The notes under the pieces: model-generated
The model's input: only the letters and a program-made list of their open reading frames with translations
Databases searched by the model: none
What the model was told of the DNA's origin: nothing
Position numbers and translations under genes: made by a program
In this document: positions 8,476 to 18,162 of the stretch, in pieces
Layout of the letters: every line of letters starts with the position of its first letter
Numbering within the stretch: position 1 is the stretch's first letter
Origin: Silvibacterium dinghuense
GTDB taxonomy: Bacteria > Acidobacteriota > Terriglobia > Terriglobales > Acidobacteriaceae
DNA: 64,000 nucleotides
Direction of reading: 5' to 3'
NCBI RefSeq assembly: GCF_004123295.1
Contig: NZ_SDMK01000001.1
Coordinates: forward strand, 62,001 to 126,000

Positions 8476-11400
8476 TTATGCCTGCGGCTTCGGGCTGAGG
8501 CGGATGAAACGCTTCGCCAGCTCCTCCCAGTTGCCGAGCAGCCAGGCTGCACGAGTGCTGGAAGTTTTGCCCAGATGGAGCTCGACCAGGCCACGGATAC
8601 TCTGCCGTGCCTCTTCATCGAGCCCATCCCAGGTCTCGGCGATGAGGAAATCAGCATGGTACTTGTTGCGGCTGAGGAAGTTCCCTGTCTCATCGAAGAC
8701 CCAGGCCAGGCCACCGGTCATGCCCGCACCGAAGTTGTAGCCGGTGTCGCCGAGGATGACCGCCAGACCGCCGGTCATGTACTCGCAACCGTGATCGCCG
8801 ACGCCTTCGACGATGGCCAGCGCGCCCGAGTTACGGACGGCGAAGCGCTCACCGGCACGGCCTGCGGCAAAGAGCGCGCCGCTGGTAGCACCGTAGAGGG
8901 CGACGTTGCCGAGGATGACATGCAGCTCGGACTGAAGCGCGGCACGGCCGGCTCCCTTGAGAATGACCTCGCCACCGGAGAGCCCCTTGGCCACGAAATC
9001 ATTGGCTGTGCCCTTCAGTACCAGCTCGACGCCAGGAACAGCGAAGGCTCCGAAGGATTGCCCGGCGACACCGGCCAGATTAAAGGTGACGCGGCCCGGC
9101 GTGAGGTGCCCGGCGGTGTGCTCGAGCGCAAGCTCACCGGAGAGACGGGCGCCGAGGGTGCGATCTTCATTGGAGACCAGGGCGTCATAGATATAGTGCT
9201 CGCCGGCCTTCCATGCCGCGAGCGCCGGAGCAGTCCAGGCCTCGTCGATGGGAGGATGCGCGGTCTTCTGGGTGTTCGCTTCCCCACCCCAGCGCGAGTG
9301 CTCCCTGACCGGAGCCGCCAGCATGGGCGCCAGATCGAGATTGCCGTCGTGGCGCACCTGCTCCAGCAGGTCGGTGCGGCCGATGGCGGACGCGATCGAA
9401 GGCAGGCCATACTGGGCGAGCAGCGCCTGCAGGTCTCGGGCCAGCTCCTCGAACATGCGGACCAGGTGCTCCGGACGTCCGCGGAACTTGGCGCGGAGTT
9501 CGGGGCGCTGAGTTGCAATGCCCGTGGGACAGGTGTTGAGGTGGCACTGGCGAGCCATGTCGCAACCAAGGGCGACGAGCACGGCCGTACCGAAGGCAAA
9601 CTCGTCGGCGCCAAGGAGAGCGGCGATGAGGATATCGCGGGCAGTACGCAGTCCGCCGTCGCAGCGCAGGCGGACACGATGCCGCATGCCGGTATCGAGC
9701 AGAACCTGCTGAGCTTCGGCAAGACCGATCTCCCACGGGTTACCGGTGTATTTGATGCTCGAAAGCGGCGAGGCTCCGGTGCCGCCATTGTGGCCGGCGA
9801 TGACGATGTAGTCAGCCCAGGCCTTGGCCACACCCGCAGCCACGGTGCCAACTCCGCACTCGGAGACCAGCTTGACGCCGACCGTGGCGCGCGGGTTCAC
9901 ACGCTTCAGGTCATAGATGAGTTGGGCGAGATCTTCGATCGAGTAGATGTCGTGGTGTGGCGGCGGGGAAATCAGAGTGACGCCGGGCTGCGCATGGCGC
10001 AGGCGGGCGATCAGCTCGGTGACCTTGTGGCCGGGAAGCTGTCCGCCTTCGCCGGGCTTGGCACCCTGGGCGACCTTGATCTCGATCTCTTCGGCATGCA
10101 TCAGGTACTCGGTGGTGACACCGAAGCGGCCCGAGGCCACCTGCTTGACCTTGTTATTCAGCAGGTAAGACGGGGTCGGCTTGCCGAGCAGGTCGAGATC
10201 GACATTCGGCTGGTAGACGGCAGGATCTTCGCCACCTTCGCCGGTATTCGACTTGGCACCGATCATGTTCATCGCCGCGGTCACGGTCTGATGCGCCTCG
10301 GGGCTCAGAGAACCGAGCGACATGGCCGAAGCGATGAAGCGCTTGTACATCGACGTCGGCGCTTCGATCTGCTCGAGCGGCAGCGGCGCGCCGGCAGGGC
10401 GAATCTCGAGGAGATCGCGCAGATTAGCAGGCTGGGGATCGACGGCCTGCGTCGAGAAGGCCTGCCAGGCCACGGCCGGCTCGGCCACGGCGGCGACACC
10501 GCGAGCACTGCCCACGACGGTCTGCAGCGCCTTGACGGTAGTCGGCTGCCAGCTATGCGGCTCAGCGACCTCCGCCTTGCGGAAGCGAACCCAGCCGTAA
10601 TCGGGGAGATCCTTGGTGGCGGTCAGGGTGGGCACGGGCGCACCGCCATCACCGGACTCAGCGGGATTCGCAGGCTGGCTCTGCTGCCAGGCCTGGCGGA
10701 TCTGCGCCTCGAGCTCTGCGAAGCCGATGCCGCCGAGCGGAGCGGCTACGCCGGTAAAGCAACGATCCACCACTTCCCGCGAGAGGCCGAGGGAGTCGAA
10801 GAGATGCGCGCTGCGGTAGCTGTCGACCACCGAAATGCCCATCTTGGACATGATCTTGGCCAGTCCGGCGTCGAAGGCGTGCAGCGTGTTGCTTTCCCCC
10901 TTCTCCGGATTCAGGTTGCGCGCAGTCTCAAGTGCAAGCCATGGGCAGACAGCACCAGCGCCCATGCCAAGCAGGACGGCGGCGTGGTGCAGATCGCGGC
11001 AGTCGCCGGCTTCGACAGCGAGACCGGCACGGGCACGATCACCCGAGGTAATCAGAGCCTGATGAACGGCACCGAGAGCCAAAGCCATAGGGATGGTCGG
11101 CCCGACGCGCTCTCCAGAACGCTCGACTACGCGATCGGTGAGCAGCAGGATGGCGGCTCCGCCGCGCACCAGTTCGATGGCCTTGGTGCAGAGCTCATCC
11201 AACGTCGCCTGGAGCGACTGCCCCGCCGGCAGGACGCACTCGAGCAGCGCGAGCGGCAGGTTGTTCGCCAGCGCATGCTCGCGGGCGCGGAGATCGTGCA
11301 TCTGCGCCAGCGAGAGAATCGGCGAGCGCAGCGAGAGGCCAGGCAGCGGCGCATGCTTGTCGAGCATGTGCGGCCAGGGTCCAAGCCGGGTGTGCAGCTG

Positions 11401-13062
11401 AACGACACGTGCCTCGCGAAGCGAATCGATCGGCGGATTGGTGACCTGCGCAAAACGCTGGCGGAAATAGGCGTAGACGGGCCGCGGCGCACGGGCAAGC
11501 GGCGCAATCGGCGTGTCGTCACCCATCGACCAGATAGCATCCTTGCCGTCCGTGGCCATGGGCTTGAGAATCATGTTCACGTCTTCGCGCGAGTAGCCGA
11601 AGCTCATGTGCAGACGGGTGAGCTCAGCCATTTCGATAGGCGGATCGGGAATGTGATCTTCGAGAGTGTGATCCTCGAGGAGGCTCTCGTACTCAGGAGC
11701 AGCACCGTCAAAGACGGTCTGCAGCTCTTCGTCTTCGTAGAGCTTCTTATCCTTGAGGTCGACGACCAGCATCTGGCCGGGGCCGAGACGGCCGCTGTGC
11801 ACGATGGTTTCCGGGTCGAGATCGACGAGACCGGCCTCGGAGCCGAGGACAACAAGCTGATCCTGCGTCACGAAGAATCGACAAGGACGAAGGCCATTGC
11901 GGTCGAGAATAGCGCCTACCAGCGGGCCATCGGAGAAGGCGATCGCAGCAGGACCATCCCAGGGCTCGGCGCTGTCCGCCGCATAGGAGAAGAACGCCGA
12001 CGGCTTCTCGAGCGCGGCGGGCGGGATGAGCATGCGCAGCGCTTCGGCGACGGTGCGGCCGTTGCGGGAGAGCATCTCCACCGTTTCGTCGAGCGACGTC
12101 GAGTCGGAGCCTTCGGGCGTATAGAGCGGCTCGAGCGCGTCGCCGAACTCCGCGGCGAAGCTGGCCGCACGGGCACGCATGCGAGCACGGTTGCCCCATA
12201 CAGTATTGATCTCACCGTTGTGCGCCATCATGCGCAGCGGCTGCGCGCGATCCCATGAGGGAGCGACGTTCGTCGCATAGCGCTGATGGAAGAGCGCATA
12301 CGGCGTGGTGAACTCGGGGTTGGTGAGATCGGGATAGAAATCGGCAAGCAGGCGGCCGATGCACATGGCCTTGTAAACCATGTTCGAGGTCGAGAACGAA
12401 CAGACGTAGGGGAGCTGATGCTGCGGATTGGCCGCGATCAGGGCATTCTCGACACGCTCGAAGTGCTTGCGGCTGAGATAGAGGCGGCGCGCGAAGGCGC
12501 GAACCTTGAACTCTGCATCCGTCGCATCGGTGATGAGTGCGTGCCGGATGATGGGCAGCGTCGAAAGGGCAATTTCGCCGAGGACTTCACGGCGGATGGG
12601 CACCTCACGCCAGGCGATCAGCTGCAGATCCTGCGTGGCGAGCGAAGCCTCGAAGGCGGCCTGCGCCGCGAGAAGCGAGGCCTCGTCCTGCTGAGGGAAG
12701 AAAATTACCCCCACAGCCAGGGGACGCTCGTCTGCAAGCGTCTTACCGACGGAGGCGAGCAGCAGCTCGCGCGGAATGCCGGTGGAAATACCGATACCGT
12801 CACCGGATTTGCCGTCGGCGGCGATGGCGCCACGGTGCTCGAGGCGGGCTAGCGCTGTAAGTGCTTTCTCCAGAATGTCGTGCGACGGAATATTGGTCAG
12901 GGTCGCGACAAACCCGACGCCGCAGGACTCACGCTCAAAGCGCGGGTCTATCAGCGTGGCAGCCGGCTGGGAAACGGCAGGAGCGGAGATAGACGGGAAG
13001 GTAGACGAGCTCTGTGGGCGCTCGAATGCCGAGGCAAAATCAGAATTATTTATGCAGCCCAT
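8476..13062 (-). CDS. gltB: Glutamate synthase large subunit
   Basis: 1528 residues, the normal size. It transfers the amide of glutamine to 2-oxoglutarate, giving two glutamates. The N-terminal class II glutaminase domain begins at the nucleophile Cys47 (RESCGVGFVA), so about 46 residues would be removed as a propeptide. The central and FMN domains follow; the cysteines of the 3Fe-4S cluster are in CDMARQCHLNTCPTG, and the GXXGXXXG-rich beta-helix forms the C-terminus. No small subunit gene (gltD) is in the window, so the NADPH-binding partner must lie elsewhere or electrons come from ferredoxin. It is transcribed divergently from argR. Confidence 0.97.
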   Translation of the reverse strand: MGCINNSDFASAFERPQSSSTFPSISAPAVSQPAATLIDPRFERESCGVGFVATLTNIPSHDILEKALTALARLEHRGAIAADGKSGDGIGISTGIPRELLLASVGKTLADERPLAVGVIFFPQQDEASLLAAQAAFEASLATQDLQLIAWREVPIRREVLGEIALSTLPIIRHALITDATDAEFKVRAFARRLYLSRKHFERVENALIAANPQHQLPYVCSFSTSNMVYKAMCIGRLLADFYPDLTNPEFTTPYALFHQRYATNVAPSWDRAQPLRMMAHNGEINTVWGNRARMRARAASFAAEFGDALEPLYTPEGSDSTSLDETVEMLSRNGRTVAEALRMLIPPAALEKPSAFFSYAADSAEPWDGPAAIAFSDGPLVGAILDRNGLRPCRFFVTQDQLVVLGSEAGLVDLDPETIVHSGRLGPGQMLVVDLKDKKLYEDEELQTVFDGAAPEYESLLEDHTLEDHIPDPPIEMAELTRLHMSFGYSREDVNMILKPMATDGKDAIWSMGDDTPIAPLARAPRPVYAYFRQRFAQVTNPPIDSLREARVVQLHTRLGPWPHMLDKHAPLPGLSLRSPILSLAQMHDLRAREHALANNLPLALLECVLPAGQSLQATLDELCTKAIELVRGGAAILLLTDRVVERSGERVGPTIPMALALGAVHQALITSGDRARAGLAVEAGDCRDLHHAAVLLGMGAGAVCPWLALETARNLNPEKGESNTLHAFDAGLAKIMSKMGISVVDSYRSAHLFDSLGLSREVVDRCFTGVAAPLGGIGFAELEAQIRQAWQQSQPANPAESGDGGAPVPTLTATKDLPDYGWVRFRKAEVAEPHSWQPTTVKALQTVVGSARGVAAVAEPAVAWQAFSTQAVDPQPANLRDLLEIRPAGAPLPLEQIEAPTSMYKRFIASAMSLGSLSPEAHQTVTAAMNMIGAKSNTGEGGEDPAVYQPNVDLDLLGKPTPSYLLNNKVKQVASGRFGVTTEYLMHAEEIEIKVAQGAKPGEGGQLPGHKVTELIARLRHAQPGVTLISPPPHHDIYSIEDLAQLIYDLKRVNPRATVGVKLVSECGVGTVAAGVAKAWADYIVIAGHNGGTGASPLSSIKYTGNPWEIGLAEAQQVLLDTGMRHRVRLRCDGGLRTARDILIAALLGADEFAFGTAVLVALGCDMARQCHLNTCPTGIATQRPELRAKFRGRPEHLVRMFEELARDLQALLAQYGLPSIASAIGRTDLLEQVRHDGNLDLAPMLAAPVREHSRWGGEANTQKTAHPPIDEAWTAPALAAWKAGEHYIYDALVSNEDRTLGARLSGELALEHTAGHLTPGRVTFNLAGVAGQSFGAFAVPGVELVLKGTANDFVAKGLSGGEVILKGAGRAALQSELHVILGNVALYGATSGALFAAGRAGERFAVRNSGALAIVEGVGDHGCEYMTGGLAVILGDTGYNFGAGMTGGLAWVFDETGNFLSRNKYHADFLIAETWDGLDEEARQSIRGLVELHLGKTSSTRAAWLLGNWEELAKRFIRLSPKPQA

Positions 13063-13180
13063 ATGCCACTATAAGTCCCTTCTGCGCTGATGGCATCACG
13101 AAAATGCAGGGTGGACAGGGCTCCCGCGCACTTCATAAAGAAATGCAATCGAATGCATCAGCAATTTTTATCCGGATGTC

Positions 13181-13209
13181 TTGACAGACGGCCTGCGTAT
13201 ATTTATACA
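13181..13209 (+). promoter_or_regulatory. Sigma-70-type promoter of argR
   Basis: TTGACA at 13181-13186 and TATACA at 13204-13209 are separated by 17 bp, a near-consensus housekeeping promoter. It lies 77 bp ahead of the argR ATG, and its -10 overlaps the ARG-box-like sequences. Confidence 0.75.
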
Positions 13210-13231
13210 TCAATATGTATTTTTATGCAGC
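13194..13231. promoter_or_regulatory. Tandem ARG-box-like operators over the argR promoter
   Basis: Two 18-bp near-palindromes, 13194-13211 (core GTATATTTATAC) and 13214-13231 (core TGTATTTTTATGCA), fit the ARG-box pattern WNTGAATWWWWATTCANW with a few mismatches each. They are 2 bp apart and cover the -10 region, as in autoregulated argR genes. The match is visible; binding by this ArgR is inferred. Confidence 0.6.
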
Positions 13232-13285
13232 GTGGCGCGGGGGACTTCTGACCCGCGATTTTCTATTTGGTTCAGGAAACGGAGC

Positions 13286-13753
13286 ATGGCAGTGACCAAG
13301 GTCGATCGGCACAACGCGATTCGGGAGCTGGTGGCGCAGATGGCCATCTCCAACCAGGACGAGCTGCGCCGCAAGCTGGTGCGGAGAGGTTTCGACGTCA
13401 CGCAGGCGACCGTGTCACGCGACATTCACGAACTGCGACTATACAAAGGACCGAATGGCTATGCCCTGCCGAATGGCAACGGCGTGGCGCTGGCGGAAGA
13501 CGAAGAAGACGACGGCGGGCTGACGGTCGAAGAGGTGCTTTCGACCTTTGGACTGAAGGTAAAGCAGGCGATGAACCAGCTGGTGGTGATTACGACCCAT
13601 GGCGGGGCGCAGCCGGTAGCAGCGGCGATCGACCATGAAGACTGGGACGAGGTGCTGGGCACAATCGCCGGTGACGACACCATCCTGATCATCTGCGAAG
13701 ACGAACGACGAGCCGCGGGGCTGCGGGTACAGCTTGCAGAGATGATCGGCTAG
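13286..13753 (+). CDS. argR: Arginine repressor ArgR
   Basis: 155 residues, the family length. The N-terminal winged helix includes RHNAIRELVAQ and the recognition segment VTQATVSRDIHELRLYK; the C-terminal domain, where arginine binds and hexamers form, includes GTIAGDDTILIICED. ATG 13286 follows a purine-rich AGGAAACGGAG stretch and starts the conserved helix; the longer open frame to 13181 has no family similarity. It heads the arginine cluster and probably controls it and itself through the ARG-box-like sites upstream. A family B repeat begins at its stop codon, before argC. Confidence 0.94.
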   Translation: MAVTKVDRHNAIRELVAQMAISNQDELRRKLVRRGFDVTQATVSRDIHELRLYKGPNGYALPNGNGVALAEDEEDDGGLTVEEVLSTFGLKVKQAMNQLVVITTHGGAQPVAAAIDHEDWDEVLGTIAGDDTILIICEDERRAAGLRVQLAEMIG

Positions 13754-13806
13754 CTGCTTCGCGCAGGGCGATCCGCCTTCGGCCTCCGCTCCCTTTGGTC
13801 GCGATT
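13753..13806 (+). repeat. Family B repeat, copy B1 (after argR)
   Basis: Starts at the last base of the argR TAG and reads GCTGCTTCGCGCAGGGCGAT, then CCGCCTTCGGCCTCCGCTCC, then CTTTGGTCGCGAT. Almost the same sequence, reverse-complemented, follows the kinase gene at 51005. Orientation is the same as the upstream gene. Confidence 0.85.
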
Positions 13807-13898
13807 CATGGTCCGACGTCGGATGGGCAGGGCGCGGGTCAATTTTTGAGATGAACGCTGTAAAGAGCGTCACCAACAAAAGAAACGAGGGAGATTCG

Positions 13899-14957
13899 GT
13901 GCAGACTGCAGTACTTGGAGTGAGCGGATATTCGGGTGCGGAGCTGGCGCGGCTGCTGCTGCACCATCCACGGCTGAAGAACACCCCTCCTGTATTCCTG
14001 GGACGTCCGGTCGCGGAAGGCGCAGCCGCAAAGGAAGAGCTGCTGACGGCGCTGCATCCGCAGCTTCGCGACGGCAATGGGTCGGCTGGCCTGAAGATCG
14101 AGCCTTTCTCCTGGGAGCTGCTGAAGGAACGCGGCGTGAAGGTGCTGTTCCTGGCGACGCCGCATGAGCAGTCGCGCGCCTATGCGCCGCTGGCGCTCGA
14201 GCACGGGATCAAGGTCATCGACCTGAGCGGGGCGTGGCGGCTGGAGGCTGCCGAGAATCGCGCGGTCTACAAGTTCGAAGATGACGGCACCGAAGTCGCC
14301 AAGGCGACACAGGCGAAAGCCGTGTATGGCAGCCCTGAGCTGCATCGCGAAGAGATTCGCAATGCGGAGCTGGTGGCGAATCCGGGCTGCTATGCAACGT
14401 CGGTGATCCTGGCGCTGAAGCCGCTGACCGAAGCGGGATGGGCAGATACGGAGCGCGGCATTGTGTGTGATGCGAAGTCGGGTGTCTCGGGCGCGGGCAA
14501 GGCGCCAACGGCGAAGACCCACTTTATGTATGCGGCCGATAATCTCTCCGCCTATGGCGTCTTCGGACATCGGCACACGGGCGAACTGCTGGAGCAGCTT
14601 GCTCTCAACAGCGACGAGATTGTCTTCCAGCCGCACTTGCTGCCGATTCCGCGCGGGATTCTGTCGACGATTTATGTCTCGCTGAAGGAAACGAAGACGG
14701 CGGCGGAGATCGCCGATCTGTACACGAAGTTTTATGCCGGCAGCCCGATGGTACGGCTCTTCGGCGCGGGGAATCTGCCACAGATCCAGTACGTGGTGAG
14801 AACGAATTACTGCGATATCGGCTTTGAGCTGGATAAGAGTGGGCGACGGCTGATTCTCGTCTCCTGCCTGGACAACCTGCTCAAAGGTGCATCCGGACAG
14901 GCGGTGCAGAATCTGAACCTTATATGCGGCTGGGGCGAGTCCGAAGGGTTGGAGTAA
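13899..14957 (+). CDS. argC: N-acetyl-gamma-glutamyl-phosphate reductase
   Basis: Third step of arginine synthesis: NADPH-dependent reduction of N-acetylglutamyl phosphate to the semialdehyde. The GVSGYSGAELARLL motif opens the Rossmann domain, the catalytic Cys lies in NPGCYATS, and HRHTGE is conserved near residue 225. The frame extends to ATG 13851, but GTG 13899 has a GAGGGAGA site 5 bases upstream and gives a 352-residue protein starting MQTAVLGVSG, the usual beginning. It lies 145 bp after argR and 58 bp before argB. Confidence 0.95.
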   Translation: MQTAVLGVSGYSGAELARLLLHHPRLKNTPPVFLGRPVAEGAAAKEELLTALHPQLRDGNGSAGLKIEPFSWELLKERGVKVLFLATPHEQSRAYAPLALEHGIKVIDLSGAWRLEAAENRAVYKFEDDGTEVAKATQAKAVYGSPELHREEIRNAELVANPGCYATSVILALKPLTEAGWADTERGIVCDAKSGVSGAGKAPTAKTHFMYAADNLSAYGVFGHRHTGELLEQLALNSDEIVFQPHLLPIPRGILSTIYVSLKETKTAAEIADLYTKFYAGSPMVRLFGAGNLPQIQYVVRTNYCDIGFELDKSGRRLILVSCLDNLLKGASGQAVQNLNLICGWGESEGLE

Positions 14958-15015
14958 GACTCCCGGCGCAGAGTGGAACAATCAAGTTTTCGCAAGAGAT
15001 GAAGGTGGGACGCAC

Positions 15016-15798
15016 ATGAAATTCGTAGTGAAGCTGGGCGGAGTGGCACTGGAAAATCTGGAACTGCGGCAGGCTTGCGCGCAGGCGATTGCCGACATGG
15101 TGAAGGACGGTCATCAGGTGGCGCTGGTGCATGGCGGCGGCGTACAGCTGACGCGCACGCTGAAGCAGCTGGGCAAGCAGAGCGAGTTCATCGCCGGCCT
15201 GCGCGTGACCGATGCCGAGACCCGCGATGCGGCGGTGATGGTACTGAGCGGCCAGGTGAACAAGGCGCTGGTGGCGGCGCTGGGCTCGCATGGGCAGGCA
15301 GCGGTGGGGCTCTCCGGCGGCGACGGGCTCATCTTCCGCGCGCGTAAGAAGCGGACGGCGCCGGACCTTGGATATGTAGGCGAGATTGCCTCGTCCGATC
15401 CGCGCTGGCTGGAGGCGATCTGGCAGATGGGCGCGGTGCCAGTGCTCTCGAGCATTGCGCTGGGCTTTGACGGCGAATACTACAACGTGAACGCGGACGA
15501 GATGGCTGCGGCCGCGGCGACCGCATGCAAGGCCGATGCGCTGGTGTTTCTGACTGACGTACCGGGCGTGCGTGGCGCCGACGGCGAAGTGATGCGCTGG
15601 CTCAGCGTGAGCCAGATCGCCGCACTGACGCGCGATGCAGTCATCAGCGGCGGCATGCTGCCAAAGCTCGGCGCCTGCCGCGAGGCTCTGCTGCAGGGCG
15701 TGAAACGCGTGCGCATTCTTCCCGCGGAAGCAGCGGCGGTGCTGCCCGATCTTTGCAATACGCGTGTAACGCAGGGGACGGAAGTGCTCGTGGCCTAA
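15016..15798 (+). CDS. argB: Acetylglutamate kinase
   Basis: 260 residues of the amino-acid kinase fold. KLGGVAL and VHGGGVQLTR form the phosphate-binding glycine loops; FLTDVPGVR and the NVNADEMAAAAA segment bind acetylglutamate and ATP. It phosphorylates N-acetylglutamate. The protein lacks the N-terminal helix found in arginine-inhibited hexameric NAGKs, so it resembles the dimeric, arginine-insensitive type; this would fit control through transcription rather than feedback. ATG 15016 follows a GAAGGTGGG sequence. Confidence 0.94.
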   Translation: MKFVVKLGGVALENLELRQACAQAIADMVKDGHQVALVHGGGVQLTRTLKQLGKQSEFIAGLRVTDAETRDAAVMVLSGQVNKALVAALGSHGQAAVGLSGGDGLIFRARKKRTAPDLGYVGEIASSDPRWLEAIWQMGAVPVLSSIALGFDGEYYNVNADEMAAAAATACKADALVFLTDVPGVRGADGEVMRWLSVSQIAALTRDAVISGGMLPKLGACREALLQGVKRVRILPAEAAAVLPDLCNTRVTQGTEVLVA

Positions 15799-15899
15799 GA
15801 CGCCACAAGCATCACGTATGCACGAAGAGTCATCACCTTATAGAGAGATTTCACTCGGTCGACCCGCAATGGCCTGACCTCACCGGATGGAGAGCTGAG

Positions 15900-17153
15900 A
15901 TGACATTAGAGGAAATCCAGGCAGCGGAAGCGAAGCTACTGCTTTCGACCTACGAACGGAACCCGATTCATTTTGTATCGGGTGAGGGCGTGTATCTTGT
16001 CGATGAAAAGGGCAATCGCTACCTGGACCTGCTGAGCGGGATCGGCGTAAATGCTCTGGGCTATGGCCATACGACGATAGAGAAGGCCATCCTCGAGCAG
16101 AGCCGCAAACTGATTCACACCTCGAACCTGTTCTTCCATGAAGGACAGGCGGAGCTGGCGCTGCGACTGACCCAGGCGAGCGGCCTGGATCGCGCCTTTT
16201 TCTCGAACAGTGGCACCGAGGCCATGGAAGCCGCGCTGAAGCTGGCCCGCGCACATGCCGGGCTCCTGCGCAGCGAGGGACGGACGATCGGCACGAAGTT
16301 CCTGGCACTCGAGCACAGCTTCCACGGACGCACGATGGGCGCGGTGGCGACAACGCATAAGGCGAAGTACCGCGAGCCATTCGCTCCGGTCATGGGCGAC
16401 GTCGAGTTTGTAGCGTTCAACAGCGTCTCCGACCTGAACGAGAAGTTTTCGACCGATGTCTGCGCAATTGTGCTCGAGGTGATCCAGGGCGAAGGCGGTA
16501 TCCGGATGGTCTCGCGCGAGTTCTTTGAAGTGGCGCGTGCGCTGACGCAGTCGACCGGCGCGCTGCTGATCGTGGACGAGATCCAGGCTGGTTTTGGCCG
16601 CACCGGCAAGTGGTTTGCGTACCAGAATTACGACGTTCTGCCGGACGTGACGACAGTGGCAAAGCCGCTGGCGGGCGGTCTGCCACTGGGCGCGATGCTG
16701 TGCACGGAAGAAGCGGCGCGGGCGATCCATCCCGGCATGCACGGAACGACTTTCGGTGGCGGTCCGCTGGCCTGCGCGGTAGCCATTGCGGTTTTCGACG
16801 AGATGGAAAAGACGCGGCTGCTCGAACATGTAACCGAAGTCGGCACATATTTTACCCGCAGGCTGCATGAGCTCCAGGCAAAGCATCCGGCCATCGTCGA
16901 GGTTCGCGGCAAGGGACTGATGCTGGCCGCTGAGCTGGACTCCGCGGAGCTCGCGAAGGATGTGCTGAACGCGATGCTGGAACGCAGGATCTTGATCAAC
17001 CGCACCAGCGAGACGGTATTGCGCTTCCTGCCGCCATACATCCTCAAGCGCGAGCATGTGGATGCGGCCGCAGATGCGCTAGACGAAATTCTGACAGAGC
17101 GTGCTCCGCAGACCGCGGGCGCCGCAAACGAGGGAGGAACCAACATTGGCTAG
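15900..17153 (+). CDS. argD: Acetylornithine aminotransferase
   Basis: 417-residue class III PLP aminotransferase converting N-acetylglutamate semialdehyde to N-acetylornithine. [16 protein letters not shown] contains the Asp that holds PLP, and the Schiff-base Lys is in [30 protein letters not shown] and FHGRTMG are family landmarks. The open frame runs back to 15753, but ATG 15900 has GGAGAG just upstream and starts the conserved [10 protein letters not shown]. It lies 101 bp after argB and overlaps argF by 8 bases. Confidence 0.94.
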   Translation: MTLEEIQAAEAKLLLSTYERNPIHFVSGEGVYLVDEKGNRYLDLLSGIGVNALGYGHTTIEKAILEQSRKLIHTSNLFFHEGQAELALRLTQASGLDRAFFSNSGTEAMEAALKLARAHAGLLRSEGRTIGTKFLALEHSFHGRTMGAVATTHKAKYREPFAPVMGDVEFVAFNSVSDLNEKFSTDVCAIVLEVIQGEGGIRMVSREFFEVARALTQSTGALLIVDEIQAGFGRTGKWFAYQNYDVLPDVTTVAKPLAGGLPLGAMLCTEEAARAIHPGMHGTTFGGGPLACAVAIAVFDEMEKTRLLEHVTEVGTYFTRRLHELQAKHPAIVEVRGKGLMLAAELDSAELAKDVLNAMLERRILINRTSETVLRFLPPYILKREHVDAAADALDEILTERAPQTAGAANEGGTNIG

Positions 17154-18162
17154 CAACGCATTGGATTTGAAGGAAGCGGTGGCGGGCTCGGTTCCCTCAC
17201 CTGTCGAGTCATTGGCTGGACGCGATCTGTGCTCGATCGCGGACTTTTCGACGATAGAAGTGGAGGCGGTTCTGAAGCTGGCGCATGACGTGAAGGCGCG
17301 GCCGATGGACTATCGCTGGGCGCTCGACGCCAAGCAGATGGTGATGTTCTTCGAGAAGGCTTCGCTGCGCACGCGGCTCACCTTCGAGACGGCCATCAAC
17401 ACGCTGGGCGGCTCGGCCATCTTCGTCGATCAGACGCAGTCGCCGCTGGGCGAGCGCGAATCGCTGGCCGACATGTCGCGGAACCTGGAGCGCTGGGTAT
17501 CGCTGATCGTGCTGCGGACCTATGCGCACGAGACCATCACGGAGATGGCCTCCTACGCGGCCTGCCCGGTCATTAACGCGTTAAGCGATCTCGAACACCC
17601 TTGCCAGGCGCTGGCGGATTTCCTGACGCTCGAGCAGAAGTTCGGCACGGCGAAGGGCCTGCGCTTCAGCTACGTGGGCGACGGCAACAACGTCTGCCAC
17701 TCGCTGATGCTGACAGCTGCGCAGCTGGGCGCGCATTGCGTGGTCGGCTCTCCGAAGAACTATGCGCCGAAGGCCGATATCGTGGCGCAGGCGCGGGCGA
17801 TTGCCAATGCGACCGGCGGCAGCATTGAGCTGGTCAGCGATCCGGTGGCGGCGGTAACAGGCGCCGACGCGGTTTATACCGACGTGTGCACGAGCATGGG
17901 CATGGAGCATGAAGTAACCAAGCGCGCACCGATCTTCAAGCCTTACCAGGTGAACGAAGCGCTGATGGCGCATGCCGCGCCGCACGCGGTTTTCATGCAC
18001 TGCCTGCCCGCGCATCGCAACGCAGAGGTGACGGATGCGGTGCTGGATGGTCCGCAGTCGGTCGTGTTTGACCAGGCGGAGAACCGCATGCACGCGCAGA
18101 AGGCGCTGATGCTTCTGCTGCTCGGTGGCGCACAGAATGTTCGGAAAGAGGCGACCAAGTGA
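17146..18162 (+). CDS. argF: Ornithine carbamoyltransferase (TTG start)
   Basis: 338 residues. The carbamoyl-phosphate motif is SLRTR (in FEKASLRTRLTFE), a known variant of STRTR; HPCQALAD and the HCLPAHR motif near the C-terminus mark ornithine as substrate. The reading frame continues upstream, but TTG 17146 sits 7 bases after GGGAGGA inside the end of argD, and codons before it show no similarity to the family. It overlaps the argD stop by 8 bases and the argH start by 4, so coupled translation is likely. Confidence 0.93.
   Translation: MASNALDLKEAVAGSVPSPVESLAGRDLCSIADFSTIEVEAVLKLAHDVKARPMDYRWALDAKQMVMFFEKASLRTRLTFETAINTLGGSAIFVDQTQSPLGERESLADMSRNLERWVSLIVLRTYAHETITEMASYAACPVINALSDLEHPCQALADFLTLEQKFGTAKGLRFSYVGDGNNVCHSLMLTAAQLGAHCVVGSPKNYAPKADIVAQARAIANATGGSIELVSDPVAAVTGADAVYTDVCTSMGMEHEVTKRAPIFKPYQVNEALMAHAAPHAVFMHCLPAHRNAEVTDAVLDGPQSVVFDQAENRMHAQKALMLLLLGGAQNVRKEATK

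Noticed and set aside
8575-12258. 1227-codon open frame opposite gltB
   Set aside because: It mirrors gltB codon structure in a GC-rich gene; its translation is rich in Arg, Gly and Asp with no family features, while the minus strand encodes a complete glutamate synthase.
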